Source: Lachnospiraceae bacterium
Lineage (GTDB): Bacteria; Bacillota; Clostridia; Lachnospirales; Lachnospiraceae
Assembly (NCBI GenBank): GCA_910576125.1
Contig: CAJTHM010000009.1
Span: forward strand, 62,001 to 126,000
Reading direction: 5' to 3'
Length of the DNA: 64,000 bases
The notes under the pieces: generated by a model
What the model was told of the DNA's origin: nothing
What the model saw: only the letters and a program-made list of their open reading frames with translations
The model's database searches: none
Position numbers and translations under genes: made by a program
Shown here: one piece after another, positions 25,077-32,897 of the stretch
How positions within the stretch are numbered: position 1 is the stretch's first letter
Layout of the letters: the number at the start of each line of letters is the position of its first letter

Positions 25077-25117
25077 AGGGGCGGCTGCGGAATCGCTTTC
25101 CCGGGCTGCCCCTCTTT
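25077..25117. terminator. Bidirectional terminator between DUF1858 and mecA
   Basis: AGGGGCGGC (25077-25085) pairs with GCTGCCCCT (25105-25113) with one G-U, with AAAAAA on the left and CTTTT on the right, serving both convergent genes. Confidence 0.75.
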
Positions 25118-25136
25118 TGCCGATATCTGCCGCCTT

Positions 25137-25889
25137 TTACCGCGGTACAAATCCAAGCGCGTGGATGGCGTCCTCCTGAATCAGCGCCTCATAGTGCTCT
25201 GCCAGAAATGCGCTGCTGGCAGGTACATAGCGCTGGGGTACGCCGTACTCCGATACGGTATTGCACGCTCTGTCGAAAGCCTCGACGCTCTCATCGCCCT
25301 GGGAGAGCAGCAGCAGATAGCCCTCGGGCTTCCTCCCGGAATGATCCTCCTTGTACAGGGAGCTTAAGCCCCGGTAGCTGCCCGCGATGATGGCGGACAC
25401 TTCCATGACCTGCTGCAGGGAGGCCATACGGAAAATCCGCACATGATTCGTGCTGTCCGCCTCCGCCTGTCCGCCAGGCTGCCCCTCCGGCGTGTCGGTC
25501 CCCTGATCCGTCTGCATCCTGCGGAAGAGGTCCAGAATCTCGCCTGCCGCGTCCTCCGCGTACTGGGAATACATTTCTTCGCCCTCGTCCTCCTCGGTGA
25601 CGGAGGGGGCGAATCTGGAAAAGCGGGTATCCAGCTCCTCGGGATCCTCCACCTTGGTGATGACCAATACGATGCACTCCGCGTTTAGCGGGATGGCTTC
25701 TATCATAAGGGGGATATCTTCGGCCTCAAAACCGAATTCGCAGTTCGCCTGCCTCATCATATCCCGGAACAAGGTCTTAGCCTTTTCTGTGCCATAAGCC
25801 AGTTCGCTGATTTTCAGTTCGCGGCTTGCCAAATCTTCTCTGGTCAGAGTGCAGCGAATCTGGTTCTCATTTACTTTTTCTATCTTCAT
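25137..25889 (-). CDS. mecA: Adaptor protein MecA
   Basis: 250 residues. The N-terminal substrate-binding part MKIEKVNENQIRCTLTREDL with IPLMIEAIPL, an acidic variable linker (~90-145, TEEDEGEEMYSQYAED), and a C-terminal Clp-binding domain ending HALGFVPR match MecA. MecA delivers substrates such as ComK to ClpC and promotes ClpC assembly. It is a single gene with its own promoter (25948-25976) and a terminator after it. Confidence 0.92.
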   Translation of the reverse strand: MKIEKVNENQIRCTLTREDLASRELKISELAYGTEKAKTLFRDMMRQANCEFGFEAEDIPLMIEAIPLNAECIVLVITKVEDPEELDTRFSRFAPSVTEEDEGEEMYSQYAEDAAGEILDLFRRMQTDQGTDTPEGQPGGQAEADSTNHVRIFRMASLQQVMEVSAIIAGSYRGLSSLYKEDHSGRKPEGYLLLLSQGDESVEAFDRACNTVSEYGVPQRYVPASSAFLAEHYEALIQEDAIHALGFVPR

Positions 25890-25947
25890 GCGACAACCCT
25901 TTCCGTTCTGCCTAACTGAACTGTAAAATTATGAGTTACGTGATGTC

Positions 25948-25976
25948 ATCATATACTTTCATCTTCTTTAAGTCAA
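25948..25976 (-). promoter_or_regulatory. mecA promoter
   Basis: Minus strand: TTGACT (25976-25971), 17-bp spacer, TATGAT (25953-25948), about 60 bp before the start codon. Confidence 0.6.
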
Positions 25977-26024
25977 TAGGCAGATTCTGAGTTTAAAATT
26001 TTTTAAGAATTCGTGTGTTTTCGC

Positions 26025-26053
26025 TTGCCAAAGCTGTACGACTATGGTATAGT
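26025..26053 (+). promoter_or_regulatory. Promoter for the candidate RNA gene
   Basis: TTGCCA (26025-26030), 17-bp spacer, TATAGT (26048-26053). The predicted first base, seven after the -10, is G26060, exactly the base of the closing stem of the RNA. Confidence 0.75.
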
Positions 26054-26059
26054 AAAACT

Positions 26060-26365
26060 GCGGATGCCCTCGGTACTCTGTACAGGGAAGGGGGCAGCAG
26101 TCTTGGCTTCAGGTTGATTAAACTGTTTTGGAACGGGTCGTTCCACTTCATCCTTTATTATTCTAGGTGTGTATATCACATTATATGACAGTAGAAAGAA
26201 ACTGGCATAAATCTAAGGATGTCTTCCAGGCAAAAATCGGTGATACAAACTGCCTGATCATAAGTATGTCAACTAATTTTCACAATTATAATTCAATTTA
26301 AACAAAATCCGCAATGGAAATTTTTTCCGTTGCCGTACTGCTGAAGGCATCCGCTTTACTTTTAT
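26060..26365 (+). ncRNA. Candidate ~300-nt structured RNA gene, identity unknown
   Basis: GCGGATGCC (26060-26068) is perfectly complementary to GGCATCCGC (26346-26354), which is followed by TTTACTTTTATC. So a 9-bp closing stem starts at the predicted transcription start and ends in a U-rich stretch. Internal helices: GGAAC/GTTCC with a 5-nt loop (about 26129-26143), AGGCA/TGCCT (about 26232-26259) and a 10-bp stem with one G-U (about 26310-26332). An alternative pairing of TGCCCTC with GGGGGCA (about 26065-26097) competes with the closing stem. I do not see the hallmark motifs of RNase P, tmRNA, SRP RNA or T-box. A long 5' leader of the gene at 26461 is the alternative. Confidence 0.65.
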
Positions 26366-26460
26366 CTGACAGGCTTCCTGTATGGCGCAGCCACATTTTG
26401 ATTCATCACATGATCTATGCTCCTTTTGGGCGGGAAGCCTGGGAACAAGGAGGAAGTCCG

Positions 26461-26697
26461 TTGTATGATGAGAAACTAGAAGTAGAGGATATGGAGACGG
26501 TAAGAGAGCATATGCGTGCGCGGCTGGAACAGATGAGGCGCAGCGGAGTGGCGCTCTTCGTGGACGGGCAGGAAGCCCTTCCGGACGAGGTGGTCTCCAA
26601 GGCGGTACAGGAGAACAGTCCCTATATGGCTGACTACGTGCTGGACGCTGCGGGGATCATCGAACAGATACGTTTCGACAGAGTGACGCGCAGGTAA
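26461..26697 (+). CDS. Small acidic hypothetical protein with probable TTG start
   Basis: 78 residues. The frame is open from an ATG at 26314, but that part overlaps a hairpin of the RNA and encodes an unconvincing mix. The TTG at 26461 is preceded at 7 bp by AAGGAGG and gives YDEKLEVEDMETVREHM, followed by a charged, ordinary-looking protein (GVALFVDGQEALPDEVVSKA, IIEQIRFDRV). No membrane segment, signal or known motif. I do not recognise the family. A hairpin with 10-bp arms (26708-26717 and 26760-26769) follows without a T run. Confidence 0.6.
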   Translation: MYDEKLEVEDMETVREHMRARLEQMRRSGVALFVDGQEALPDEVVSKAVQENSPYMADYVLDAAGIIEQIRFDRVTRR

Positions 26698-26707
26698 CCG
26701 GACGGCC

Positions 26708-26769
26708 GGGAGCGCCGTCTGCTGCTGCAGGCTGGGATTGCCTCTCATGCTGACAGCGGCGGCGCTCCC
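26708..26769 (+). promoter_or_regulatory. Long-loop hairpin and GH18 promoter region
   Basis: GGGAGCGCCG and CGGCGCTCCC pair perfectly across a 42-nt loop, with no T run, so termination would be weak. Downstream, ATGACT (26825-26830), a 17-bp spacer and TATGAT (26848-26853) make a candidate promoter for the GH18 gene. Confidence 0.45.
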
Positions 26770-26904
26770 GCATATCGGCGGCACCAGGATTTGGATAATT
26801 GCTGAAATTATTACAAATTTGTTAATGACTTAGAATAGTAAATGTGGTATGATGTATGAGTCTGTTGGGAACGCCTCTATTCTAAAGAAAGGTCAGGACT
26901 GAGA

Positions 26905-28611
26905 ATGAAAAAGAAAATGATACCGGTAATCGTGGCTCTGGTGCTGATTGTAATCGTCGCCCTCATAGGATTCGGAGGGAGAATCCTGGACAAGTATTCC
27001 TATAGCAAGGAGCTTGCGGACCTGAATGAATATTTCGGAGTGGCGGATGGGGAGCTTGCAATCATCCTCCAGGACGAGAAAGTGGAGCAGAAGGCTCTGC
27101 TGCGGGAGAATGCGGTATATTTTGACATAGATACCATGGAGCTGTATTTGAATGAAGGTTTTTATGTGGATATGGGCGAGCAGAAACTCCTCTATACTAC
27201 GGCGAACGACACGGTGACCACTGCTTTTGGCGGAAGGGAATATTCTGACAAAGCAGGCAGCCATCCCACGGAATATGCCACATGTTTCCTGGAGGGAGAG
27301 CGGCTGTATGTGGCGGCGGAGTATGTGAAGATGTTCGCGAATTTTTCCTATGAGCTGTTGGACAGGCATATACAGCTGTACACCCAGTGGGGGGAAAAGC
27401 AGATGATGGAAGTCCTGAAAGACACGCAGATACGGACGCTGGGCGGCATCAAGAGCCCCATCCTGCGGGAGCTGGAGAAAGGGGAAAAGGTAGAACTGTT
27501 AAATGAGATGGAGACCTGGAGCGAGGTGAAGACCTCCGACTCTCTGATCGGCTATGTGGAGAACAAGCGTCTGGGCAACGGGATGACGGAGACGGAGCTG
27601 CCTGTGACGGACTATGTGCCGGCGGAGTACACTTCCCTGTCCCTGCCGGGCAAGGTGAATCTTGGCTTCCACGCCATCGGCGGCGAGGCTGGAAATGACA
27701 CGCTGGAGGCCATGGTGGCGGAAGGGAAAGGCATGAATGTGATTGCGCCTACGTGGTTCAGCTTGAATGACAACGAGGGCAATTTCCGTTCCTACGCCAG
27801 CGGCGAATATGTACAGCAGGCCCATGGGTACGGGCTTCAGGTGTGGGGCGTTTGGGACAATTTTAATTTCAAGAACGAGACGGGCGCGGATATCAGTACC
27901 TACCAGGTGCTCTCCTCCACCACCAAGCGCCGGCAGCTGGCGCGGAGCATGGTGGATACTTCTCTGGGGCTGGGGCTGGACGGCATCAATCTCGATTATG
28001 AAGGGCTGCCCCAGGAGTGCGGGGAGCACTATGTACAGTTTCTCAAAGAACTTTCCGTGCTCTGCCGGGAGAACGGACTGATTCTGTCTGTGGACAGCTA
28101 TGTGCCCTTTAACTTCAACAATTACTATAGACTGGACATTCAGGGACGAGTGGCCGACTATGTGATTATCATGGGATATGACGAGCACTGGCACGGCAGC
28201 GGCGATCCGGGCAGTGTGGCCAGCATAGATTACGTGTCCAACGGACTGGACAGGACGCTGAATGAGGAGCAGGTGCCGCCGGAGAAAGTGGTGAACGCGC
28301 TGCCTTTCTATACGATTCTGTGGCAGACGGAAGGGGCCAATGTGACGGACCAGTATATCACTTTGAACAATGTGGCGGACTATCTGCAGCGGGTGAACGT
28401 GGTGCCGGAGTGGGACGAGGCCACCTGTCAGAACTACGCACAGTGGCAGAGCGGGAACGTGACCTACCAGATTTGGGTGGAGGACGCTGAATCCATCTCG
28501 GTGAAGCTCAACGTGATGAAAGCCAAGAACATAGGAGGCGTGGCAGTGTGGCGGCTGGGCTATGGAACGGAGCAGGCTTGGGATTTGGTAAATGCTTATG
28601 CAAATTTTTGA
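26905..28611 (+). CDS. Membrane-anchored GH18 family hydrolase (SleL/YaaH-like)
   Basis: 568 residues. An N-terminal anchor (6-24), a ~130-residue region of copper-amine-oxidase-like or stalk character, an SH3-like domain (~175-230) and a GH18 barrel (~250-568) follow in order. The catalytic motif LDGINLDYEG holds the DxxDxDxE-type residues with the acid Glu in place, and IMGYDEHWHG gives the usual Tyr. Such enzymes cleave N-acetylglucosaminyl bonds in peptidoglycan or spore cortex. The amidase gene follows 45 bp later on the same strand, suggesting a joint cell-wall or cortex role. The ATG has AAAGGTCAGGACTGAG upstream, a moderate site. Confidence 0.85.
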   Translation: MKKKMIPVIVALVLIVIVALIGFGGRILDKYSYSKELADLNEYFGVADGELAIILQDEKVEQKALLRENAVYFDIDTMELYLNEGFYVDMGEQKLLYTTANDTVTTAFGGREYSDKAGSHPTEYATCFLEGERLYVAAEYVKMFANFSYELLDRHIQLYTQWGEKQMMEVLKDTQIRTLGGIKSPILRELEKGEKVELLNEMETWSEVKTSDSLIGYVENKRLGNGMTETELPVTDYVPAEYTSLSLPGKVNLGFHAIGGEAGNDTLEAMVAEGKGMNVIAPTWFSLNDNEGNFRSYASGEYVQQAHGYGLQVWGVWDNFNFKNETGADISTYQVLSSTTKRRQLARSMVDTSLGLGLDGINLDYEGLPQECGEHYVQFLKELSVLCRENGLILSVDSYVPFNFNNYYRLDIQGRVADYVIIMGYDEHWHGSGDPGSVASIDYVSNGLDRTLNEEQVPPEKVVNALPFYTILWQTEGANVTDQYITLNNVADYLQRVNVVPEWDEATCQNYAQWQSGNVTYQIWVEDAESISVKLNVMKAKNIGGVAVWRLGYGTEQAWDLVNAYANF

Positions 28612-28656
28612 TTCTGCTGAATATAGATAGTAGAAAGAAATGCATAAGGACAGGAA

Positions 28657-29364
28657 ATGAACCGATTTCAGTATAAGCTTTCTTCGATTGCCATGACATT
28701 GCTGCTGCTGGCCGCCATGCTGTATGTGGGGCGGGAGGCGGCTGCCTATGTGGCAGGCACCAGCGTGGAGGCGCAGGAGGAAAAGAGGTGCGTTGTCATT
28801 GACGCCGGGCATGGAGGGGACGATCCCGGCAAGGTGGGAATCAACGGAGCCAATGAAAAGGATGTGAATCTGCAGATTGCGGAGCTGGTGAAGCAGTATC
28901 TGGAGATGAATGACGTGGAGGTAGTGATGACCAGAGAGTCGGATGCCGGGCTGAACGACGCGGATGCCTCCAACAAAAAGGTCCAGGACATGAAGCGGCG
29001 GATCGCGCTGATAGAGGAGACGGCCCCGGCGCTGACTGTCAGCATCCACCAGAACAGCTATCCGGAGGAGTATGTGCACGGGGCGCAGGTATTTTACTAC
29101 ACGGGAAGCGTACAGGGGCAGAGGCTGGCGGAGAGTATTCAGAGTCAGCTGGTGGAAAATGTGGATTCGGAAAATAAGCGGCAGGTCAAGGCTAATGACA
29201 GTTATTATCTGCTGAAGAAGACAGGGGTGCCCATCGTCATCGTGGAGTGCGGCTTTTTGTCCAACAGCGCCGAGGCAGAAAAGCTCTGTACGCCGGAATA
29301 TCAGCAGCGGGTGGCCTGGGCCATACATATGGGGATTTTGCAGTATCTGAACAGTGAGGGGTGA
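28657..29364 (+). CDS. N-acetylmuramoyl-L-alanine amidase (CwlD-like, Amidase_3)
   Basis: 235 residues with an N-terminal anchor (~9-28) and a zinc amidase domain: VIDAGHGGDDPGKVG (zinc His), the NEKDVNL Glu, SIHQNS (second His) and VECGFLSN (catalytic Glu). It cuts the bond between muramic acid and L-Ala; CwlD makes muramic-delta-lactam of the spore cortex. Its length and single domain fit CwlD. Cotranscription with the GH18 gene is likely, and a strong terminator follows. Confidence 0.9.
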   Translation: MNRFQYKLSSIAMTLLLLAAMLYVGREAAAYVAGTSVEAQEEKRCVVIDAGHGGDDPGKVGINGANEKDVNLQIAELVKQYLEMNDVEVVMTRESDAGLNDADASNKKVQDMKRRIALIEETAPALTVSIHQNSYPEEYVHGAQVFYYTGSVQGQRLAESIQSQLVENVDSENKRQVKANDSYYLLKKTGVPIVIVECGFLSNSAEAEKLCTPEYQQRVAWAIHMGILQYLNSEG

Positions 29365-29409
29365 ACGGAATCAGGGATGGCAGGAGAGGGCTGGATTCTG
29401 CATAAAAAA

Positions 29410-29438
29410 GGCGCAGGGTAGCATATCTGCGCCTTTTT
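29410..29438 (+). terminator. Intrinsic terminator after the amidase
   Basis: GGCGCAG (29410-29416) and CTGCGCC (29427-29433) flank a 10-nt loop, with AAAAAA before and TTTTT after. It may also serve ddh from the other side. Confidence 0.9.
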
Positions 29439-29484
29439 GTGCGGTTCGGTTCAATGAGCCGTTCTGTGTGGGACAGAAAACAGG

Positions 29485-30471
29485 TCAGAGCAGTGAGGCC
29501 CGAAGTTCTTCGCCGCTCTTTGCGCTCAGGTAGGCAGGGGCGATATCGAAAACGGTCTTGCAGCCATGGGCGCCCTCTTTGGACAGCCGGTATGCCGCTC
29601 TCGCGTAGGCGGCGATTACGCTGGCGGTAAATTCGGGATTGGAATCCAGCTTCAGGCTGTATTCGATCAGATGGCGGTTCTCCTGTCCCCAGCCGGTGGA
29701 GCCGCTGCGCAGCACGAAACCTCCGTGGGGGATGCGGCTGTGGTCGCGCTTTAGCTCCTCCTCGCTGATGAAATGGACGGTGGTGTCATAGTCGGCAAAG
29801 TAGTTGGGCATGGTCTTGATTTCTTCTTCGATTTTCGCCAGATCCGCGTCCTCCCTGGGCACTACGAAACATTCCCTGGTGTGCTTCTGCCGGGTGGTCA
29901 GTTCCGGGTTCTCGCCGGCGCGCACTGCCTCGAGAGCGCTGTCCACGGGAATGGTGTACTGCTTTGCATCCTTTACGCCGTCAATCCTGCGGATGGCGTC
30001 GGAATGCCCCTGGCTGACGCCCCGGCCCCAGAAAGTATAGTCCTTTCCGTCGGGAAGAATGGCGTTGGCGTACATCCGGTTCAGGGAGAACATACCGGGA
30101 TCCCAGCCCACGGAGATGATAGCGGTCTTGCCGGCCTCCTTTGCCGCGGCATCCACATTGGCGAAATGTTCGGGAATCTTCGCGTGGGTGTCGAAGCTGT
30201 CCACTACGTTGAAAAGTTTCGCATACTCAGGTGTCTGCACCGGGAGGTCGGTGGCGCTGCCGCCGCAGAGGATCAGCACGTCCAGCCGATCCGTCCAGCG
30301 GGCCGCCTCCTCCACATGGCAGACCTGCGCGTCTTTCGTGAGAATCTTTACATCTGAGGGATTCCTCCTGGTAAACACTGCTTTCAGTTCCATATCCGGA
30401 TTCTGGCGGACTGCGCACTCCGCGCCCCGTCCCAGATTGCCGTAGCCTAAAATACCGATTCTGATGCTCAT
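29485..30471 (-). CDS. ddh: meso-Diaminopimelate dehydrogenase
   Basis: 328 residues. The N-terminal NADP Rossmann motif IGILGYGNLGRGAE, VFTRRNP, CGGSATDLPVQ, VGWDPGMFSLNR and the GRGVSQGHSDAIRRIDGV block identify Ddh, which interconverts meso-DAP with tetrahydrodipicolinate plus ammonia and NADPH. This gives a one-step lysine/peptidoglycan route, common in Lachnospiraceae. AAAGGAGACGCT precedes the ATG. Its leader contains a 20-bp tandem repeat, and a promoter sits at 30607-30635. Confidence 0.96.
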   Translation of the reverse strand: MSIRIGILGYGNLGRGAECAVRQNPDMELKAVFTRRNPSDVKILTKDAQVCHVEEAARWTDRLDVLILCGGSATDLPVQTPEYAKLFNVVDSFDTHAKIPEHFANVDAAAKEAGKTAIISVGWDPGMFSLNRMYANAILPDGKDYTFWGRGVSQGHSDAIRRIDGVKDAKQYTIPVDSALEAVRAGENPELTTRQKHTRECFVVPREDADLAKIEEEIKTMPNYFADYDTTVHFISEEELKRDHSRIPHGGFVLRSGSTGWGQENRHLIEYSLKLDSNPEFTASVIAAYARAAYRLSKEGAHGCKTVFDIAPAYLSAKSGEELRASLL

Positions 30472-30494
30472 AGCGTCTCCTTTCGCTTTCGCGC

Positions 30495-30598
30495 ATGTTT
30501 ATGCTGGCCATCCCCGCGATGTTCCTGTTATCGCTGTGGTGTCTCTGTTGCCGCCACAACGTTTCTGCCATCGCCGCGATGTCCCTGTTATCGCTGCG
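30495..30598 (-). repeat. 20-bp minisatellite in the ddh leader
   Basis: Read on the minus strand, four to five diverged units of 20 bp follow GCGATAACAGGGACATCGCG: the second begins GCGATGGCAGAAACG, the third GCGGCAACAGAGACACC, the fourth GCGATAACAGGAACATC. The first and fourth units differ at one base. The units are not a multiple of three, so they do not code a repeat protein. Confidence 0.75.
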
Positions 30599-30606
30599 CT
30601 GCCCTT

Positions 30607-30635
30607 ATTATAAACGCTCTGAGGATTTTGCGCAA
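30607..30635 (-). promoter_or_regulatory. ddh promoter
   Basis: Minus strand: TTGCGC (30635-30630), 17-bp spacer, TATAAT (30612-30607). Transcription would start just before the minisatellite, putting it in the 5' untranslated region. Confidence 0.65.
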
Positions 30636-30651
30636 GCGATTCTCTGCCCTC

Positions 30652-30677
30652 CGCATATGACAAGTGTGTCATATGCG
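30652..30677. promoter_or_regulatory. Perfect 11-bp palindrome upstream of the ddh promoter
   Basis: CGCATATGACA and TGTCATATGCG with a 4-nt centre AGTG, 17 bp upstream of the ddh -35 box. It could be an operator or the terminator of the membrane-protein gene to its right; no T run supports termination. 30678-30867 holds GC-rich non-coding sequence with small hairpins and no credible gene. Confidence 0.6.
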
Positions 30678-30867
30678 ATGCCGTTCGCCCGTGCGCATCG
30701 CAAGGCGCTTCCATGCATCTTGTGCGCGCCTGTCCCGGGGAAGCCGCGGGGCGGGTTCTGCGGGCTTTTGAGAGCGCCGCTTTCTCCATCCCCCGGGCAT
30801 GGACAAGCGCCTCCCGCGCGGCTTTTCCGCGCTCTGCGGAAGAGAGAAGAAAACATCCCCGGGACTG

Positions 30868-31323
30868 TCAGAACCGGCTGTAGCAGAGATAAGCCCCTGC
30901 CTTCAGGATGAGAGCGACAGCCAGTATCGCGAAGGACACATAAAAGGCCGTCATGTCGAACAGGGAGGCGGTCAGGGTGATGAAGAGCAGGCACGCCAGG
31001 AGGATGTCCAGAACAAGGCCGCCGCTCTTGTCATGCAGATAGCGGTTTCGCTCGTCCGTCTCCTCCAGCATCTGCTCCTTTAGCAGAAGCCGGCTGCGCA
31101 AAAGCTTTTTGTTGTGGACGATTCTGGAGATGACATAAATCATGCCCCCGAAGAAGACGATACGGCTGAATCTGTCCGCCAGATCCGTCATGATTCTGGA
31201 ATCCCCGCCGCCCATCTCGGCGATGGCCACCATATATGCCAGCATGGCGGTCAGGAGCAGATACAGGATGCGGATGCGCCGCTTTATCTGTGTCTCATAG
31301 TTCATGTCTTTACAATTTCGCAT
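30868..31323 (-). CDS. Small four-helix membrane protein partnered with an HTH regulator
   Basis: About 151 residues with four hydrophobic helices (near 20-40, 50-68, 100-120 and 125-145), a basic segment between helices 2 and 3 and no signal peptidase site. The start is ambiguous: the ATG at 31323 has AAGGAGG nine bases upstream; an ATG at 31332 touches that site directly. The gene overlaps the HTH gene by 14 bp, a coupling seen widely in Firmicutes for XRE regulator plus DUF-type membrane protein pairs. The function of these pairs is not known; the membrane partner may sequester or sense for the regulator (inference). Confidence 0.75.
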   Translation of the reverse strand: MRNCKDMNYETQIKRRIRILYLLLTAMLAYMVAIAEMGGGDSRIMTDLADRFSRIVFFGGMIYVISRIVHNKKLLRSRLLLKEQMLEETDERNRYLHDKSGGLVLDILLACLLFITLTASLFDMTAFYVSFAILAVALILKAGAYLCYSRF

Positions 31324-31540
31324 ATTCTTCATCCTCCTTGCGTTTATTCTCTTCCAGACAGCACAGATCCTCCACGCTGGTGTGGAAAATCTGCGCTATC
31401 CGATAGGCCAGCATCAGAGAGGGCTTGTATTGCTCTTTTTCGATGGAGATGATGGTCCGGGCGGAGACATGGACCAGGTCGGCCAGCTGCTGCTGCGTCA
31501 GGCCGGACGCGCTGCGCAGTTCTTTGACTTTTGTTCTCAT
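31310..31540 (-). CDS. XRE-family HTH regulator
   Basis: 76 residues, a single helix-turn-helix domain: VKELRSASGLTQQQLADLVHVSARTIISIEKEQYKPSL, then the IAQIFHTSVEDLC tail typical of this small class. Start 31540 follows AAAGGAATG. It overlaps the membrane protein gene. Likely a repressor of its own two-gene operon. Confidence 0.88.
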   Translation of the reverse strand: MRTKVKELRSASGLTQQQLADLVHVSARTIISIEKEQYKPSLMLAYRIAQIFHTSVEDLCCLEENKRKEDEEYAKL

Positions 31541-31699
31541 TTGCACATTCCTTTCTGTGCAGACAGCCGACAATGGCGGGAGCTGTCTGTGGGAAATGAT
31601 GCGGGTGGCTGAATCAGGATATGAAGTCTACTTCATGTGAAGCTTACTTCATGATAACATGATAAAAAAAGAATGTCAATAGAATTGTGGAGACAATAA

Positions 31700-31770
31700 A
31701 AAAATGACTACATAACGCCAGCCAGATACGTTTAACCAATGCAGTACGGTAAATTCTGGCGTTATGTAGT
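31700..31770 (-). terminator. Terminator of degV with unusually long perfect stem
   Basis: ACTACATAACGCCAG (31707-31721) and CTGGCGTTATGTAGT (31756-31770) are perfect 15-bp inverted repeats around a 34-nt loop; on the minus strand the stem is followed by CATTTTTTTATTG. The T run favours an intrinsic terminator for the DegV gene, although the large loop is atypical and a mini mobile element is possible. The rest of 31541-31843 is non-coding. Confidence 0.65.
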
Positions 31771-31843
31771 ATATTCCCTTTGCCGGCAAACCTTTTGGGA
31801 GCGATTTCTGCGCCGCGGAAAGGGGCTGCCTGAACGGCTCTGA

Positions 31844-32671
31844 CTACGCTTTTTCAGCCCACTCGATGGCGATGCCGGTAGTGTTGGGGCCTACATGGGA
31901 GGCCACGATCAGGTTCAGGGACGCCTGGCAGCTGCTTTGGACCAGGGAACGGCATTTTTCAAAGAGAGCTTCATTGCCCACATAGATGGAGCCCAGCCGG
32001 GCAGTCTTCCCGGACTGTGCGATGGACTGGATATTGCGCAGGGCCGCGTTGATGCCCCGGTTCTTCTTGTAGGGCACGATGCGCCCCTCAGTGATGGTGA
32101 GAGTCACCTTGATGTCCAGGATGTCCCCGATTTTGCCCACGCTGGGGGAGACGCGGCCTCCCTGGACCAGGTATTTGAAATCGTCCACCACGAAGAACAC
32201 ATCGATCAGGTCCACCCGCCGTCTGATTTCCGCGGCGGTCTCTGTCAGGGACATCCCCTTGTCCCTCAGCTCAATGGCGTCCACGCACAGAAAGCCGCTG
32301 CCCAGAGTGGCGCTTAAGGAATCGATGACCTCTATCTGACGTTCGGGATACAGGGGGCGCAGTTCCCCCGCCACCATACAGATAGTGCTGTAGGAGCCGC
32401 TGAGAGCGGAGGATACGGCGATGCACAGGACATCCTTTCCCTCCTGCAGCACGGCCTCAAAGCTCCCTCGGGCGAAATCGGGATTGACCCCGGCGGTATA
32501 GGCCCTGCGGCTGCGCAGCTGCTCAAAGAATTCTTCCCGGGAGAGAACCTGCTCGTCTCCGTATATAGTGCTTTCCTCGAAATAGTAATACTGGGGCAGC
32601 AGAGAAATCTCTTTATCGTAGGGAGAGGGCAAATCCACGTCACCGTCTGTAAAAATCACATAATCTCTCAT
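31844..32671 (-). CDS. DegV family fatty-acid-binding protein
   Basis: About 275 residues. DegV landmarks: YVIFTDGDVDLP (the usual DSTxDL is changed to DGDVDL), TAGVNPDFARGSFEAVLQEG, CIAVSSALSGSYST, VDDFKYLVQGGRVS and SHVGPNTTGIAIEW. DegV/FakB proteins bind a fatty acid for phosphorylation by FakA. Substitution of Ser by Gly in the DST motif is notable because that region contacts the ligand carboxylate. The start is uncertain: 32671 matches family N-termini but is 13 bp from AAAGG, while an ATG at 32683 is too close. Confidence 0.85.
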   Translation of the reverse strand: MRDYVIFTDGDVDLPSPYDKEISLLPQYYYFEESTIYGDEQVLSREEFFEQLRSRRAYTAGVNPDFARGSFEAVLQEGKDVLCIAVSSALSGSYSTICMVAGELRPLYPERQIEVIDSLSATLGSGFLCVDAIELRDKGMSLTETAAEIRRRVDLIDVFFVVDDFKYLVQGGRVSPSVGKIGDILDIKVTLTITEGRIVPYKKNRGINAALRNIQSIAQSGKTARLGSIYVGNEALFEKCRSLVQSSCQASLNLIVASHVGPNTTGIAIEWAEKA

Positions 32672-32784
32672 AGAAACAACCATGCCTTTCTGCAACTTGC
32701 GAATTTTTCACAATGGGAACCATGATTCAATGGGGATATACGGGCCGTAGCGCCTGCTTCCCCTCATGCAAGCCAGCTAATTCT

Positions 32785-32813
32785 ATCCTACTATGCTTAG
32801 CCGACTTTATCAA
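32785..32813 (-). promoter_or_regulatory. degV promoter
   Basis: Minus strand: TTGATA (32813-32808), 17-bp spacer, TAGGAT (32790-32785). Confidence 0.5.
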
Positions 32814-32844
32814 GTGTTTTTACGATATTTCTGCGCAGGGAAGC

Positions 32845-32873
32845 TTGACAGGACGGAAAACCGCCCGTATAAT
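32845..32873 (+). promoter_or_regulatory. Perfect consensus promoter for the ABC exporter operon
   Basis: TTGACA (32845-32850), 17-bp spacer, TATAAT (32868-32873). Both hexamers are exact. The start of transcription is about 240 nt before the first ABC gene. Confidence 0.85.
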
Positions 32874-32897
32874 GAGGACAGAAACGAGGTAATTGTC

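Noticed and set aside
26060..26365. Naming the RNA as 6S, RNase P, tmRNA or SRP RNA
   Set aside because: Conserved motifs of RNase P, tmRNA and SRP are absent, and the length is over the usual 6S size; left unnamed.
26314..26460. N-terminal extension of the small gene from an ATG at 26314
   Set aside because: It overlaps hairpin and closing-stem DNA of the RNA candidate and has no ribosome-binding site; the TTG at 26461 has AAGGAGG.
27499..29328. 609-codon frame antisense to the GH18 and amidase genes
   Set aside because: Spans two well-supported genes and their spacer; composition is His/Leu-rich shadow sequence.
30495..30598. Reading the 20-bp repeats as a CRISPR array
   Set aside because: Units are contiguous and diverged with no unique spacers; a minisatellite.
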